A DNA stretch of 64,000 nt from Marinomonas pollencensis (GCF_003387375.1 NZ_QUNG01000001.1:456510-520509), one strand, 5' to 3'; shown: positions 22,401-32,431, counted from the stretch's first letter. Numbers and translations are program-made. Notes: generated from the letters alone by a model not told the origin.

Positions 22401-22964
22401 CGCGATGGGCACAACTTGATGAATAAAGCTTTCTTCACCTGGTCGGCTAGTACGCTGTAACTCGACATAAAATCGATCAGGAAAAACCGACATCCAATGC
22501 GCTAATTGCTGTTCTGCTTCGGCTGGGTGACCTTTTTCTAACAACAAGCCCACATCACCTTCACGGGCACCCGATAAGGCAATCACATCATTACTGTGCT
22601 CCTCGATCCAGGCTCGCTTAATAATCGGACGACCTTCCACCTGACCTAACTGATACCCTTTAGAAATCACCTTGATGATGTTCTTGTAGCCTTCATTCGA
22701 CATGGCCAATAAAGTGAGGCGGGAGCGAGCACCAATCACGGCGTCTTCTTCTAGTACGACATCCGCACCACAAATCGGTTTAATTCCTTTGTCCATCGCG
22801 CCCTTATAGAAACGCACAAAGCCACACAGATTATTCTCATCAGTAATGGCCACTGCGGGCATGGTCATGCTTTCAGTCGCGCTCAACAGCCCTTTCACTT
22901 TCACTAAGCCGTCGACTAAAGAAAACTCTGTATGTACGCGTAAATGGATAAACGATGTGGACAA
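19488..22964 (-). CDS. dnaE: DNA polymerase III subunit alpha
   Basis: Replicative polymerase catalytic subunit. The 1158-residue protein has the N-terminal PHP domain (HLRVHTEFSLVDGL), the catalytic C-family core with GPGRGSGAGSLVAYAL and PDFDIDFC (catalytic Asp pair), the YQEQVMQIAQ region, a helix-hairpin-helix, and a C-terminal OB fold about 980-1060. Translation probably starts at TTG 22964: the N-terminus then aligns with E. coli DnaE and AGAAGG stands eight to ten bases upstream, inside rnhB. Confidence 0.98.
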   Translation of the reverse strand: MSTSFIHLRVHTEFSLVDGLVKVKGLLSATESMTMPAVAITDENNLCGFVRFYKGAMDKGIKPICGADVVLEEDAVIGARSRLTLLAMSNEGYKNIIKVISKGYQLGQVEGRPIIKRAWIEEHSNDVIALSGAREGDVGLLLEKGHPAEAEQQLAHWMSVFPDRFYVELQRTSRPGEESFIHQVVPIAAQLGCPVVATNDVRFLKREDYEAHEARVCIHDGVTLDDPRRKRRYSEEQYLKTADEMEALFEDIPEALENTVEIAKRCSVDVLLGKYFLPDFPVPDGMTMEDFFKKISYDGLQERFDFLVNKYGERIEKRRQEYWDRLDFELNIINQMGFPGYFLIVMDFIQWAKDNDIPVGPGRGSGAGSLVAYALKITDLDPLEYDLLFERFLNPERVSMPDFDIDFCMDNRDRVIDYVSRTYGRDAVSQIITFGAMAAKAVVRDVARVQGKPYSLGDKLSKLIPFEIGMTLKKALEEEPALPEFLAGDEDAAEVMEMAFSLEGVVRNFGKHAGGVVIAPTKLTDFSPLYCEEDGSGLVTQYDKNDVEEAGLVKFDFLGLKTLTVVDWAVKNINQIHEVAGKPPLDIALIDLEDKSVYDLLQRAETTAVFQLESRGMKELIKKLLPSRFEDIIALVALFRPGPLGSGMVDDFINRKHGRAELAFPHPDYQHEDLIPVLEPTYGIILYQEQVMQIAQVLAKFSLGGADLLRRAMGKKKAEVMAEQRLIFMEGALKNNVDKELSGNIFDLMEKFAGYGFNKSHSAAYALVSYQTAWLKKHYPAPFMAAVLSADMQNTDKIVIFIEECRSMKLPLELPNVNMSVYKFTVTPAGEIVYGLGAIKGVGEGPIEAIVEARKDGPFEHIFDFCQRVGRKVNKRVMEALVRSGAFDTIGPNRATLFASIDGALKRADQAAKSHDAGMMDLFGIAVEEPTENAYDEVGIRHEWPGRQRLDGEKDTLGLYVTGHPIDEYEKEIRRFARSRIVDLQPKRGDTQVMAGLIVDLRITKSKKGGNIAFVTLDDRSARIEVTVFPDNYETLKGVIVKDEVVVVEGEINVDEFRGGQKVIARNIFDIPQARVRYVEALRITWDEASVTSEAIKQLAKYMEPFRGNGCDVVIGFDTDQAHGDIRLGSNWKILPDDELIHELQKQYGKQNVQLVYT

Positions 22965-22968
22965 AATA

Positions 22969-23568
22969 TTAGCCTTCTAAAATTTTCTTCACAGGCCCAA
23001 ACGTACGCCTGTGAATCGGAGTTATTCCATATTGCTTGATGGCGGCAAGGTGCTGCGCCGTTGGATAGCCTTTGTGCTTTTCGAAGCCATATTGTGGATA
23101 CTGTTGCGCCATTTTGACAATCTCTCTATCGCGCGTCACCTTTGCCAAAATTGAAGCCGCAGAAATAGCTGCATGACGAGCATCCCCTTTTACCACAGCT
23201 TCAGCCGAGCACGTTAAGTCTTTGGGCACACGGTTGCCATCAATCAAGGCATGCTCAGCAACAACAGGCAACTGCTGGATCGCACGGCTCATGGCAAGCA
23301 TGCTGGCATGGAGAATATTGAGCTGATCAATTTCCTCTATACTAGCACTTGCTACCGCATAGGCTAATGCCTTGTGTTGAATTTCGACAAACAGGGCTTC
23401 GCGCTTTTTCTCAGTTAGCTTTTTCGAGTCAGCAAGGCCTGCCACTGGATTTTTTGGGTCCAGAATCACCGCTGCGGCAACGACTTCTCCGGCCAGAGGC
23501 CCCCTTCCTGCCTCATCGGCACCGGCAACAAGGTCACCAAAATATACATTACTTACGAAGGGTTCCAT
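22969..23568 (-). CDS. rnhB: Ribonuclease HII
   Basis: Cleaves the RNA strand of RNA-DNA hybrids and removes misincorporated ribonucleotides. The 199 residues show the signature [14 protein letters not shown] with catalytic Asp18 and Glu19, [12 protein letters not shown], a central Asp in ALIDGNRVP, and the late Asp in KVTRDR. Its ATG overlaps the lpxB stop (TAATG), and four bases separate it from dnaE. Confidence 0.97.
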   Translation of the reverse strand: MEPFVSNVYFGDLVAGADEAGRGPLAGEVVAAAVILDPKNPVAGLADSKKLTEKKREALFVEIQHKALAYAVASASIEEIDQLNILHASMLAMSRAIQQLPVVAEHALIDGNRVPKDLTCSAEAVVKGDARHAAISAASILAKVTRDREIVKMAQQYPQYGFEKHKGYPTAQHLAAIKQYGITPIHRRTFGPVKKILEG

Positions 23569-24716
23569 TAATCACGCTTTCCTTCAACTAGATCGACAAT
23601 GGCTTGAGCGGCCGTTTCACCCGCATTTTTACGTAACAGCCGATGCAACGCCAAATAACGAGCTTGAATATTCTGATCCCCAATAAAAGACTGCCAGGTT
23701 TGCAATAACCGACAACTCAAGTTACTGGCGGTGGCCTGATCTTGAAGCAGCTCGGGCACCAACTCATCATTTGCCAATAAATTCGGCAAAGAGACATAAG
23801 GTACTTTTAGCATTCTCGACATAATCGCATAGGTTAGCTTACTAAAGCGATATGCCACCACCATAGGGCGCTTTACCAACATGGCTTCCAAAGCCGCGGT
23901 GCCTGATGCTAATAACAAGGCATCACTTGCTGCCATGACTGTCCTCGACTGACCGTCAATTAAAATTGCTTCGGCGTTGGCTTCCTGCAATAAAGCTGCA
24001 ATTTGCTGTTTACGCTCTTGATTGGCTGCGGGGATTAAAAAACATGCCTCTGGCTGCTGTTGTTTAATCAGCTTCATAGTGTCAATAAATAAAGGCGCCA
24101 GCTTCGCAACCTCTCCTCCTCTAGAGCCTGGCAAAATACCAAAAACTGGCCCCGTCATTGCTGGCAAGGACAAAGCATTTCTAGCCGTTTCAGCATGGCT
24201 CTCTAAAGGAATTTCATCCGCTAATGTGTGCCCCACGCAGACCACAGGAATGTTATGCTGGTGATAAATAGGCAACTCAAATGGGAATAGTGCGAGCATT
24301 AAATCGACGGACTTTTTGATTTTAAAAATCCGTTTTTGGCGCCAAGCCCACACAGAAGGGCTGACATAATGCACCGTCTTGATACCCGCTTCTTTTAATT
24401 TTCTTTCAAGAGGAATCGTAAAGTCTGGGGAATCTATACCAATAAACGCTGTCGGTGGATCGGCAAGACAAGCTTTATATAACTGTTTGCGTATCCCTAA
24501 TAACTCACGCAATCGACCGAGCACTTCGACTAGCCCCATTACGGACAGACGCTCCATTGGCACAACACTGGTCATACCTTGGGCTTGCATTAATGGGCCA
24601 CCGATGCCTTCAAAGATCGCATCGGGCTGTAACAGTTTGAGATGAGCAATGAGGTTGGCGCCGAGAATATCGCCAGAAGCCTCTCCTGCTACAAGAACAT
24701 AACGCGTCACCGCCAT
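23568..24716 (-). CDS. lpxB: Lipid-A-disaccharide synthase
   Basis: Glycosyltransferase (GT19) that joins lipid X and UDP-diacylglucosamine into the lipid A disaccharide. The 382-residue protein starts [14 protein letters not shown], and has [27 protein letters not shown] and the late [13 protein letters not shown] donor-binding motif. GGAAGA precedes the ATG. An intrinsic terminator stands between it and lpxA. Confidence 0.97.
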   Translation of the reverse strand: MAVTRYVLVAGEASGDILGANLIAHLKLLQPDAIFEGIGGPLMQAQGMTSVVPMERLSVMGLVEVLGRLRELLGIRKQLYKACLADPPTAFIGIDSPDFTIPLERKLKEAGIKTVHYVSPSVWAWRQKRIFKIKKSVDLMLALFPFELPIYHQHNIPVVCVGHTLADEIPLESHAETARNALSLPAMTGPVFGILPGSRGGEVAKLAPLFIDTMKLIKQQQPEACFLIPAANQERKQQIAALLQEANAEAILIDGQSRTVMAASDALLLASGTAALEAMLVKRPMVVAYRFSKLTYAIMSRMLKVPYVSLPNLLANDELVPELLQDQATASNLSCRLLQTWQSFIGDQNIQARYLALHRLLRKNAGETAAQAIVDLVEGKRD

Positions 24717-24737
24717 TCAATTTCTTCCATTCTGGGT

Positions 24738-24769
24738 AATAAAAAAACCCCGAAATAGTCCGGGGTTTT
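24738..24769 (-). terminator. Intrinsic terminator or attenuator between lpxA and lpxB
   Basis: On the minus strand AAAACCCCG (24761-24769) pairs with CGGGGTTTT (24744-24752) around an 8-nt loop, followed by further Ts. A second small pair AACAATG/CATTGTT (24774-24796) precedes it. It would uncouple lpxB-rnhB-dnaE from lpxA. Confidence 0.8.
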
Positions 24770-24795
24770 CTCTAACAATGCCAAGCAAACATTGT

Positions 24796-25572
24796 TTAAC
24801 GAACAATGCCGCGTTCTGAGCGACGGATAGACAAAACAAAGTTGGCTACTTCCGGTATTTGATAAACAGCATCCTCTTCAAGCTCAGTCAACGCTTGCGT
24901 TAACGTCAGCCCCTTTAGATAAACCGTTTTATACGCTTTACGAAGCGCTTTAATCACCTCTGGTGATAGCCCCCTGCGGCGCATTCCCTCGAAGTTCATA
25001 CCATGGGCTTTGGCTGGGTTGCCAGAAACCATCATAAACTGAGGCACATCCTTTGCCACCATAGACCCCATACCACACATGCTGTACGAGTTTACTTGGC
25101 AAAATTGGTGAATGCCTGTATAGCCACCTAAAATAACAAAATCCCCGACCTTTACGTGCCCCGCCAAAGCGGCGTAATTAGCAAAGATATTGTTATTGCC
25201 GACGATACAATCATGCCCGGTATGGGTGCTCGCCATAAACAAATTATGATCACCAATTTGGGTCAAACCATTATCTTGAACAGTGCCACGGTGAATCGTC
25301 GCATTTTCACGGATACTATTATGGTCACCAATAATCAGTTTTGTTGGCTCGCCTTTGTACTTCTTGTCTTGGTTCGCTTCACCAATCGAAGCAAATTGAT
25401 AAATTTCATTATGGCAACCAATCGTCGTATGACCATTAATCACCACATGAGATTTAATAACGCTACCCGCGCCAATCTTTACATGAGGTCCAATGACAGA
25501 AAAAGGACCCACTTCAACACTGGAGTCTAATTCTGCTTTTGGGTCAACTAAAGCTGTTGGGTGTATCGTCAC
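24796..25572 (-). CDS. lpxA: UDP-N-acetylglucosamine acyltransferase
   Basis: First step of lipid A synthesis, 3-O-acylation of UDP-GlcNAc. The left-handed beta-helix hexapeptide repeats, the catalytic His in STHTGHDC and the C-terminal helical part (MNFEGMRRRGLS) are present. I chose the GTG at 25572: it gives the conserved TIHPTALVDPKAEL start and 258 residues, overlaps the fabZ stop by one base, and has AGGA seven bases upstream. A longer frame to 25611 lacks support. Confidence 0.96.
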   Translation of the reverse strand: MTIHPTALVDPKAELDSSVEVGPFSVIGPHVKIGAGSVIKSHVVINGHTTIGCHNEIYQFASIGEANQDKKYKGEPTKLIIGDHNSIRENATIHRGTVQDNGLTQIGDHNLFMASTHTGHDCIVGNNNIFANYAALAGHVKVGDFVILGGYTGIHQFCQVNSYSMCGMGSMVAKDVPQFMMVSGNPAKAHGMNFEGMRRRGLSPEVIKALRKAYKTVYLKGLTLTQALTELEEDAVYQIPEVANFVLSIRRSERGIVR

Positions 25573-26012
25573 TATAATTTCCTGTCTGCACACATAATAG
25601 TTGCGGAACAAGCAAGCTCGCCATCGACGGTTGCTTTACATTCGAATTTCCAGATACCACGTTTTTCAGTAAGAATCTTAGCTTCTAATTGTAGTCTATC
25701 ACCAGGCACAACAGGACGCTTAAAGCGCGCCTTATCAGAACCAACAAAGTAATAAATAGAACCATCTTCTGGGGTTTTACCCATTGTTTTGAAGCCCAAT
25801 ACACCCGCCGCTTGGGCCATAGCTTCAATAATCAACACACCAGGCATAACTGGGTGATCAGGGAAATGCCCGGTAAAGAAAGGCTCGTTCACTGTTACAT
25901 TTTTATAAGCGACAATTGAATCATTTAGATTAATCTCAACAACTCGATCTACCAGTAGAAATGGGTACCTATGGGGTAAGTATTTACGGATTTCGTTTAC
26001 GTCCATAATCAT
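25572..26012 (-). CDS. fabZ: 3-hydroxyacyl-[acyl-carrier-protein] dehydratase FabZ
   Basis: Dehydrates 3-hydroxyacyl-ACP in fatty acid elongation, competing with LpxA/LpxD for the same substrates. The 146-residue hot-dog protein has [13 protein letters not shown], the catalytic His in [13 protein letters not shown] with Glu in [12 protein letters not shown], and [14 protein letters not shown]. The first of two nearby Met codons is preferred because AAGG lies ten bases upstream. Confidence 0.97.
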   Translation of the reverse strand: MIMDVNEIRKYLPHRYPFLLVDRVVEINLNDSIVAYKNVTVNEPFFTGHFPDHPVMPGVLIIEAMAQAAGVLGFKTMGKTPEDGSIYYFVGSDKARFKRPVVPGDRLQLEAKILTEKRGIWKFECKATVDGELACSATIMCADRKL

Positions 26013-26018
26013 TTAGCA

Positions 26019-27050
26019 TCAACCTTTTGTTAAAAGCTTATTAACTTGTTGTTCCAGTTTTGAGATTTGCTTTGCCATGTCATCGATTCTTCTTAGTCTT
26101 GCCGCCGAACGTCGCCATTTATCCGTCGGTTCTAAACCTGTCCCAGAAGAATATGATCCTTCTTGCAGAATTGATTTACTTACCAAACTCATCGCCGTTA
26201 TATGTACACAGTCGGTTATTGTTAAATGACCAACTATTCCAACGCCTCCTGCAATCGTACAGAAAGCGCCTATTTTAGTGCTTCCAGCAATCGCTGCACA
26301 GCCTGCTATCGCGGTATTATCCCCAATAACAACATTATGAGCAATTTGAACCTGGTTATCGATTTTAACACCATCACCGATTTTTGTATTCTCTATGGCG
26401 CCACGATCAATCGTCGTATTCGCACCAATCTCAACTCGACTGCCTATTTCCACCGAACCAAGCTGATGAATTTTTTTCCAGCCATCTTTAGTTGGTGCAA
26501 AACCAAATCCATCGGCCCCAATCACTGCGCCACTATGGATTATGCAATCTGAGCCTATTATAACATCGTGATAAAGGGTGACATTAGGATAAATAAAGCA
26601 TTTTTTAGAAATTCGAGCACCACGACCAATAACCGTACCCGCACCAATCACGCAACCTTCTTCAATAACTACGTCATCGTCTATCACCACATTCGGTGCG
26701 AGCACCACATCCTCAGCAATAACGGCCTTATCTGACACAGTACAGCTTGCATCCATGCCAGCCCATTTATGGGTAGCTGGAACAAACAAATGACTTAAGG
26801 CGGCAAAGGCAAGATAAGGATTTTTCACTACAATCGCGTTGTCCAACACCGCCGCTAGCTCATCACTTTTAACCAATACCGCACCAGCAGACGTCGTTGC
26901 TAACTGACTTTTGTATTTTGGGTTTGCTAGAAAGCCAATGTGATTTGATTTGGCATTTTCAAGAGTGCCTAATCCATCAATCCTTAACTCTGGGTCTCCT
27001 TTCACTCTACCCTGAACCGTTTCTGCTAACTGGGCTAGAGTATATTCCAT
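26019..27050 (-). CDS. lpxD: UDP-3-O-(3-hydroxyacyl)glucosamine N-acyltransferase
   Basis: Third step of lipid A synthesis. The 343-residue protein has the N-terminal uridine-binding domain (YTLAQLAETVQGRVKGD...), the hexapeptide-repeat beta-helix with the catalytic His in NQVQIAHNVVIG, and a C-terminal helix ending in KLEQQVNKLL. It starts three bases after the skp stop with AAGGG inside skp. Confidence 0.97.
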   Translation of the reverse strand: MEYTLAQLAETVQGRVKGDPELRIDGLGTLENAKSNHIGFLANPKYKSQLATTSAGAVLVKSDELAAVLDNAIVVKNPYLAFAALSHLFVPATHKWAGMDASCTVSDKAVIAEDVVLAPNVVIDDDVVIEEGCVIGAGTVIGRGARISKKCFIYPNVTLYHDVIIGSDCIIHSGAVIGADGFGFAPTKDGWKKIHQLGSVEIGSRVEIGANTTIDRGAIENTKIGDGVKIDNQVQIAHNVVIGDNTAIAGCAAIAGSTKIGAFCTIAGGVGIVGHLTITDCVHITAMSLVSKSILQEGSYSSGTGLEPTDKWRRSAARLRRIDDMAKQISKLEQQVNKLLTKG

Positions 27051-27053
27051 GCT

Positions 27054-27548
27054 TTATTTACCCTTATTCATGCGTTCTATTAATTCTTTGGTAATATCGG
27101 CATTCGCCTTAGCGTAAATAATAAGCTCTCGATTCAATACTAAATCTAACTTACGCTCTTTGATGATTTCTTTTAATGCCGCTTCACCTTTAGGGGTCAG
27201 CTTCTGAATCAACTGTTGTTCTAACTGTTTCGCTTGACGCTGCATACCTGCCGCCATACTACGAACTTTATTTTGCCCTTGGGCGAGCTCAATCCTGCGC
27301 TTCTTTAACTCATCTGGCGCTAACGTCAATTCATCACGCTTCAAATTATTCGCCATTGTTTTCAGCTTTTCTTGCTCAGATTTCAGACGCGCATCCATTT
27401 CAGCCACTTGCTTTTTAGGCTCTACCGCTTCTTGTTTGCCTACATCACTTTGCAACAAAGCCGCGCGAAAATCGACAACAGCGACCTCATTAGCGTGCAC
27501 ACTGCCGATCAATAAAAGCCCGACAAGTGCGCCCAATAGGTTTTTCAT
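27054..27548 (-). CDS. skp: OmpH/Skp-family periplasmic chaperone
   Basis: Periplasmic holdase for outer-membrane proteins. The 164-residue precursor has a Sec signal (cut after VHA at about residue 19), the start EVAVVDFRAALLQSD of the OmpH family, a long charged helical hairpin of about 100 residues (tentacle), and a closing strand LDLVLNRELIIY. AAGGAAT precedes the ATG. It lies between bamA and lpxD, the standard order. Confidence 0.95.
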   Translation of the reverse strand: MKNLLGALVGLLLIGSVHANEVAVVDFRAALLQSDVGKQEAVEPKKQVAEMDARLKSEQEKLKTMANNLKRDELTLAPDELKKRRIELAQGQNKVRSMAAGMQRQAKQLEQQLIQKLTPKGEAALKEIIKERKLDLVLNRELIIYAKANADITKELIERMNKGK

Positions 27549-27583
27549 ATTCTATTCCTTTTTTATACGTTGCTATTGTTACC

Positions 27584-29902
27584 TTAGAAAGTAGTACCTA
27601 ACTGAAATTGGAATACATCGGTGTCGTCTCCACTTTGCGCATTAAGTGCTTTCGCCAAATTAAATGACAATGGCGCAATCGGAGTAATCCAAGTCCAGCT
27701 AAAACCAACACTGTAACGCAAATCGCCTAAATCAACGCCTTCCGTACAGTTGGTACTCACAGAATAACAAGAGTCTGTGAATACATTACCTGCGTCTAAG
27801 AAAATAGAGGTTCGTACCGATTTATGATCTTCTACCATTGGCAGTGGGAAAATAATTTCCGCTGTACCTGTCATCAGGATATTACCACCCATCGCATCAC
27901 TATCATTATCACTATCTGAGCTATAAGAGTTCTGCGGCCCTAAAGAAGACGAACTAAAACCACGAACAGACCCAGTACCACCGGCATAATAGTTTTCATA
28001 AAACGGCAAATATTCAGTATCGCCATAGCCATTACCATAGCCTGCACGGCCTTTTACATGGAACAGCCACAGGTTCGAGTTCTGAATATTCCAATATCTC
28101 TGCGATGTTAAACCTAACTTGAAATATTGTTGGTCACTACCAGGTGTTGCCACCTGCAAACTTGCACTGGTTGAATAACCATTGGTTGGCAATACACCAC
28201 CGATCAAATCACTGTCACTCCACGAAATAGAGGCGATCAAATCGGTAAAACTATCCCCATTAGTATCCACAAAGTCGCTTGTTTCAAGTGATGGGTCATC
28301 ACTTAAATTAATCGATGTTTGCTGCACCGTCGCACCGAAGGTAATACGCTGGGTGTCGGAAATTGGGTAACCATAAGTAAGCCCAGCTCCGACTTTATCC
28401 AGTTGGTAATCCTCGATATCGTCGTCATCATAGTCACTACTTTGATAGTAAATTTTCGCCCCACGACTGACCCCATCTACCGTAAAGTAAGGGTCGGTGT
28501 AACTAATAGTGTAATTCGTATAACTACTACCACGGGTCGCATTAAAAGCCAGCTTATTACCGCTCCCCATAAAGTTAGATTTAGAAATACCAAACCCTAA
28601 GATCAAACCATCTGAATCAGAAAAACCTATGCTCGCTTGAATGCTGCCAGAAGCCTGCTCTTCCACAGTGACATCCAAATCCACTTGATCCGTAGTACCA
28701 GGTACGCGACGCGTCTGCAGATCTACCTTACTAAAGAAACCTAAACGCTCTAATCGACGCTTTGACGCCTGAATTTTAGAATGCGTTGCCAATGCCCCTT
28801 CAAACTGAGTCATTTCGCGGCGCATTACTTCATCTTGAGTCTCGCTGTTGCCACTAAAGATAATTCGGCGCACATACACTTTAGGCCCTGGCGAAATTTG
28901 ATAGGTCAAATTTACCGTATGATTATCAAGCTTTTCTGGAATCAAATTTACATTAGTGAACAAGTAACCATGATCACCCAGTTCTGCAGATATGTTGTCA
29001 ATAATTGTCGTGACATGACTACGGGAAAATACATCGCCTTTTTTCTGATCAACTTGTTTCCACACCAAATCTTCAGAAATAGGCAAGCTACCACTTAACG
29101 AGATATTGTTGATGGTATAAGGCTTACCCTCTTCCACATTGACAACAATATATACATCACGTTTATCTGCCGACAAACTCACCTGGCTAGATTCAATATT
29201 GAAATCCAAATAACCATGGTCGAGGTAAAAACTCTTCAGGGTATCTAAATCCCCTTGCAGTTTCGCTTTGCTGTATTCATCGGCTGAGCTGAACGGGTTC
29301 CAAGAAGCACCTTCTTCACCAGATTGAAAATCTTTCGTTAGCTCTTCATCACTAAATGCTTGATTGCCGACGATATTAATATGGACGATTTTGGCTGTTT
29401 TACCTTCGTCTATGTTAATCGCTACCCGCACACGGTTTCGCGGCATGTCCTTGATCGACACGTCCACAGTGGCACCATAGCGACCTAAGGCATAGTATTG
29501 ACGCTGCAGCTCTTGCTGGATTTTATTCAGTGTCTCTGGCTTGTAGATTTCACCTACTTCCAAGCCAGACAACTTAAGACCTCGTTTAAGGTCTTCCGTT
29601 TTAATTAGGTCATTACCTTCTATGGTCAAATCACCAATAGACGGCCTTTCATCAACCTTGAAGGTTAAGACATCTTTGTCTTCATAAACATCGATATTGC
29701 TAAAGTAACCGGTACCAAACAAAGCACTGATAGCCTGATACACTTTATCAGAGCCATAAGGCTGACCTTGTTCAAAACCAATCACATCAAAGGCTCTAGC
29801 TGATGGCATTTGCACTAAGCCGTCAATCCGTACGTCTTCTATATTTTTAGCGATACTTTGCACGCTTATCAAAGCCAGCAGTACTGCTGAAACGACTTTC
29901 AT
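27584..29902 (-). CDS. bamA: Outer membrane protein assembly factor BamA
   Basis: Essential Omp85 insertase. From the ATG at 29902 (GAGGT upstream; the open frame extends 14 codons further without support) it is 772 residues: signal peptide ending about SIAKN, five POTRA repeats (about 20-420), and a C-terminal 16-strand barrel with the conserved GTGSVRGF loop and the terminal aromatic FQFQLGTTF signal. It lies between rseP and skp. Confidence 0.98.
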   Translation of the reverse strand: MKVVSAVLLALISVQSIAKNIEDVRIDGLVQMPSARAFDVIGFEQGQPYGSDKVYQAISALFGTGYFSNIDVYEDKDVLTFKVDERPSIGDLTIEGNDLIKTEDLKRGLKLSGLEVGEIYKPETLNKIQQELQRQYYALGRYGATVDVSIKDMPRNRVRVAINIDEGKTAKIVHINIVGNQAFSDEELTKDFQSGEEGASWNPFSSADEYSKAKLQGDLDTLKSFYLDHGYLDFNIESSQVSLSADKRDVYIVVNVEEGKPYTINNISLSGSLPISEDLVWKQVDQKKGDVFSRSHVTTIIDNISAELGDHGYLFTNVNLIPEKLDNHTVNLTYQISPGPKVYVRRIIFSGNSETQDEVMRREMTQFEGALATHSKIQASKRRLERLGFFSKVDLQTRRVPGTTDQVDLDVTVEEQASGSIQASIGFSDSDGLILGFGISKSNFMGSGNKLAFNATRGSSYTNYTISYTDPYFTVDGVSRGAKIYYQSSDYDDDDIEDYQLDKVGAGLTYGYPISDTQRITFGATVQQTSINLSDDPSLETSDFVDTNGDSFTDLIASISWSDSDLIGGVLPTNGYSTSASLQVATPGSDQQYFKLGLTSQRYWNIQNSNLWLFHVKGRAGYGNGYGDTEYLPFYENYYAGGTGSVRGFSSSSLGPQNSYSSDSDNDSDAMGGNILMTGTAEIIFPLPMVEDHKSVRTSIFLDAGNVFTDSCYSVSTNCTEGVDLGDLRYSVGFSWTWITPIAPLSFNLAKALNAQSGDDTDVFQFQLGTTF

Positions 29903-29912
29903 ATATACCTCA

Positions 29913-31259
29913 CTACAAACGGGCAATATCGTTAAAAATGGCAATCGCCATCAAAGTAAACAATAAAGAAGCGCCTATACGATAAGCCATACTCTGGATT
30001 CTTTCAGAGACAGGCTTTCGACGAACCGCTTCGATGCCAAAAAACATCAAGTGACCACCATCTAACATAGGAATAGGCAGCAAATTTAACACACCCAAAC
30101 TCACACTAAGGTAGGCCATAAATTTAAGAAATGATTGCAAGCCGGAATCTGCTGATGCACTAGCAACTTTGGCAATCGTAATTGGACCTGACAAGTTATC
30201 AATGGAAATAAGGCCTTGTATCATTTTTCCAATAGAAGAAACCGTTAAAGCAGTCATTTTCCAGGTTTGCTGAGCGCCGTAATTCAGAGACTCGAACAAA
30301 TTAAAATGGCGTTCTCGCAGTACACTCTCATCTAACTTAGGTGGCACTACTGCCAACCCAGCATAACCAACAATATCGTTACCTCGCTCTATTGAGCTAG
30401 GAACCATATTCAACACAGTACTTTTCCCTGAACGCATCACTTCAACAGCAACACGACTGCCTGGGTGGTTTTGAATCAAGATAACAAACTGCGTCCAACT
30501 ATCGATAGGCTGTCCATTTGCCGCCACGACGCGGTCGCCCGCTTTGAACCCAGCCGCTTCAGCCGCGCCTTTCTCAACCACCTGAGCAATAACAGGAGCC
30601 ACCTTGGGCTGCCATGGCATCACTCCAAACTCTTGAATCAAATTACTTGGATCTTGCCCTTTCAGCCAACGGTTTAATGTCAGCGAATCGCTTTCATTTT
30701 CTTTACTTATTTCTTCCTGATAGCGAACGGTAATGGTTCCGCTGGTTCCAATCAAGTCTGCTAACACTAAATTTACATCTTCCCACGAGCTTACCTTGCT
30801 ACCATTAATAGCTAAAAGCTCATCACCAGGCTTAATATTGGTTTCAGAAATCGGACTATTGGGGGAAATATGACCCACTTTAGGTGCAAGTGACTGCAAC
30901 CCCATAAGCGCAACCAATGCATAAATAACCACGGCTAAAATAAAATTCGCGAGCGGGCCTGCTGCCACAATAGCAATCCGCTGCCATACCGTTTTATTAT
31001 TGAATGCCTGAGACTTCAAGGCGTCAGGGACATTACCTTCACGCTCATCGAGCATCCGAACATAGCCACCCAAAGGAATCATCGCAAGAGTAAATTCAGT
31101 CCCAGTTTTACCAATAAAGCGGTAAATGGGTTTGCCAAAACCAACCGAGAAACGCAACACCTTAACACCGCACTTACGCGCAACAAAAAAGTGACCAAAT
31201 TCATGAAAGGTAATCAGCACACCCAGCGCGACAACAATGGAAAGAATGTCCTGAATCAT
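29913..31259 (-). CDS. rseP: Site-2 zinc metalloprotease RseP
   Basis: Inner-membrane intramembrane protease that releases sigma-E by cutting RseA and also clears signal peptides. From the ATG at 31259 it has 448 residues, zinc motif HEFGH at 19-23, two PDZ domains (about 110-280) and the C-terminal NLLPIPMLDGGHL motif with the third ligand Asp. The ATG overlaps the dxr stop as ATGA and has AGAAGGG upstream; a TTG two codons earlier is less likely. Confidence 0.97.
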   Translation of the reverse strand: MIQDILSIVVALGVLITFHEFGHFFVARKCGVKVLRFSVGFGKPIYRFIGKTGTEFTLAMIPLGGYVRMLDEREGNVPDALKSQAFNNKTVWQRIAIVAAGPLANFILAVVIYALVALMGLQSLAPKVGHISPNSPISETNIKPGDELLAINGSKVSSWEDVNLVLADLIGTSGTITVRYQEEISKENESDSLTLNRWLKGQDPSNLIQEFGVMPWQPKVAPVIAQVVEKGAAEAAGFKAGDRVVAANGQPIDSWTQFVILIQNHPGSRVAVEVMRSGKSTVLNMVPSSIERGNDIVGYAGLAVVPPKLDESVLRERHFNLFESLNYGAQQTWKMTALTVSSIGKMIQGLISIDNLSGPITIAKVASASADSGLQSFLKFMAYLSVSLGVLNLLPIPMLDGGHLMFFGIEAVRRKPVSERIQSMAYRIGASLLFTLMAIAIFNDIARL

Positions 31260-32431
31260 AGCCAACCCTTCTTATTAATAATATTTGCTGTCGCCTGACG
31301 CGCTAGATGATCCGCCTCAAACACCACCTCCAGGGAGGTAACAGCATGACGATCAAGCTGATTCAATACCGCTCGATTGATTGTGGCAATATCAAGAAAG
31401 CCGATTTTCTTCTCAAGAAATGCGGCGACACTTACTTCATTGGCCGCGTTAAGGGTCGCCATCGCAGTACCGCCGGCATACCAAGCGTCTGACGCCAACT
31501 GTAAATTAGGGAAACGCTCTAAATCTGGCGCTTCAAAGTTCAACTGAGCAACCGACACCAAATCAAGCGCAGGCACCGCAGTTGTGATTCTTTCTGGCCA
31601 GGTCATGCCATAAGCAATGGGGATTTTCATATCAGGATTACCCATTTGCGCAATGACAGTACCGTCAACATAAGACGCCATTGAATGAACAATGCTTTCT
31701 GGATGCACCACCACATCAACCTCTGCAGGCGTTACCCCAAACAGCCAACAAGCCTCAATCAGCTCTAAGCCTTTGTTCATTAAGGAGGCGGAATCTATAG
31801 ATATCTTTTGCCCCATAGACCAATTAGGGTGCTTACAGGCCTGTTCAGGCGTTACATGACGCATTTCTTCAAGCGACCAAGAGCGAAAAGGACCACCGGA
31901 GGCGGTGAGTAGCAATTTTTCGACGTGCTTTTTGTGCGCCCCTTGGGCATGCTGCGGAAGACTTTGAAAAATGGCATTGTGCTCACTGTCGATCGGCAGC
32001 AGCAATACATCATGATGCGCCACCTCATCCATGAATAACTGACCTGCGGTTACCAAAGACTCTTTATTAGCAAGCAGGATTCGCTTCTTTGCCCGAATGC
32101 CAGACAAGGTCGGCTTCAATCCAGCAAACCCCATGATGGCAGCCATCACTTGGTCGACATCATCATCCGCGGCAATGTCGGCTAACGCGTCTTCACCCCA
32201 CTCAAAAGAGATATCCAGACCTTGACACTTTCGCGCCAGCTCATCACGCGCCTCAAGCGTCCCCATCACCACTCGATTTGGCTTAAAACGCTGACAGATA
32301 TCAGCCATCTTATCGACACTAGAATGGGCAGAGGCGCAGACCAAATTGAATTTATCTGGGTGCTGCGCAATAATTTCCAGCGTACTTTGCCCAATAGAGC
32401 CAGTCGCACCAAGCAGACAAATACCTTGCAT
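31256..32431 (-). CDS. dxr: 1-deoxy-D-xylulose 5-phosphate reductoisomerase
   Basis: Second step of the MEP pathway. The protein has the NADPH-binding start CLLGATGSIGQST, the NKESLVTAG loop, the metal-binding PIDSEHNAIFQ, and the flexible-loop PEQACKHPNWSMG with SIDSASLMNKGLE. The ATG at 32431 overlaps the cdsA stop by one base (TGATG) and gives 391 residues; the longer frame would use TTG at 32446. Confidence 0.97.
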   Translation of the reverse strand: MQGICLLGATGSIGQSTLEIIAQHPDKFNLVCASAHSSVDKMADICQRFKPNRVVMGTLEARDELARKCQGLDISFEWGEDALADIAADDDVDQVMAAIMGFAGLKPTLSGIRAKKRILLANKESLVTAGQLFMDEVAHHDVLLLPIDSEHNAIFQSLPQHAQGAHKKHVEKLLLTASGGPFRSWSLEEMRHVTPEQACKHPNWSMGQKISIDSASLMNKGLELIEACWLFGVTPAEVDVVVHPESIVHSMASYVDGTVIAQMGNPDMKIPIAYGMTWPERITTAVPALDLVSVAQLNFEAPDLERFPNLQLASDAWYAGGTAMATLNAANEVSVAAFLEKKIGFLDIATINRAVLNQLDRHAVTSLEVVFEADHLARQATANIINKKGWL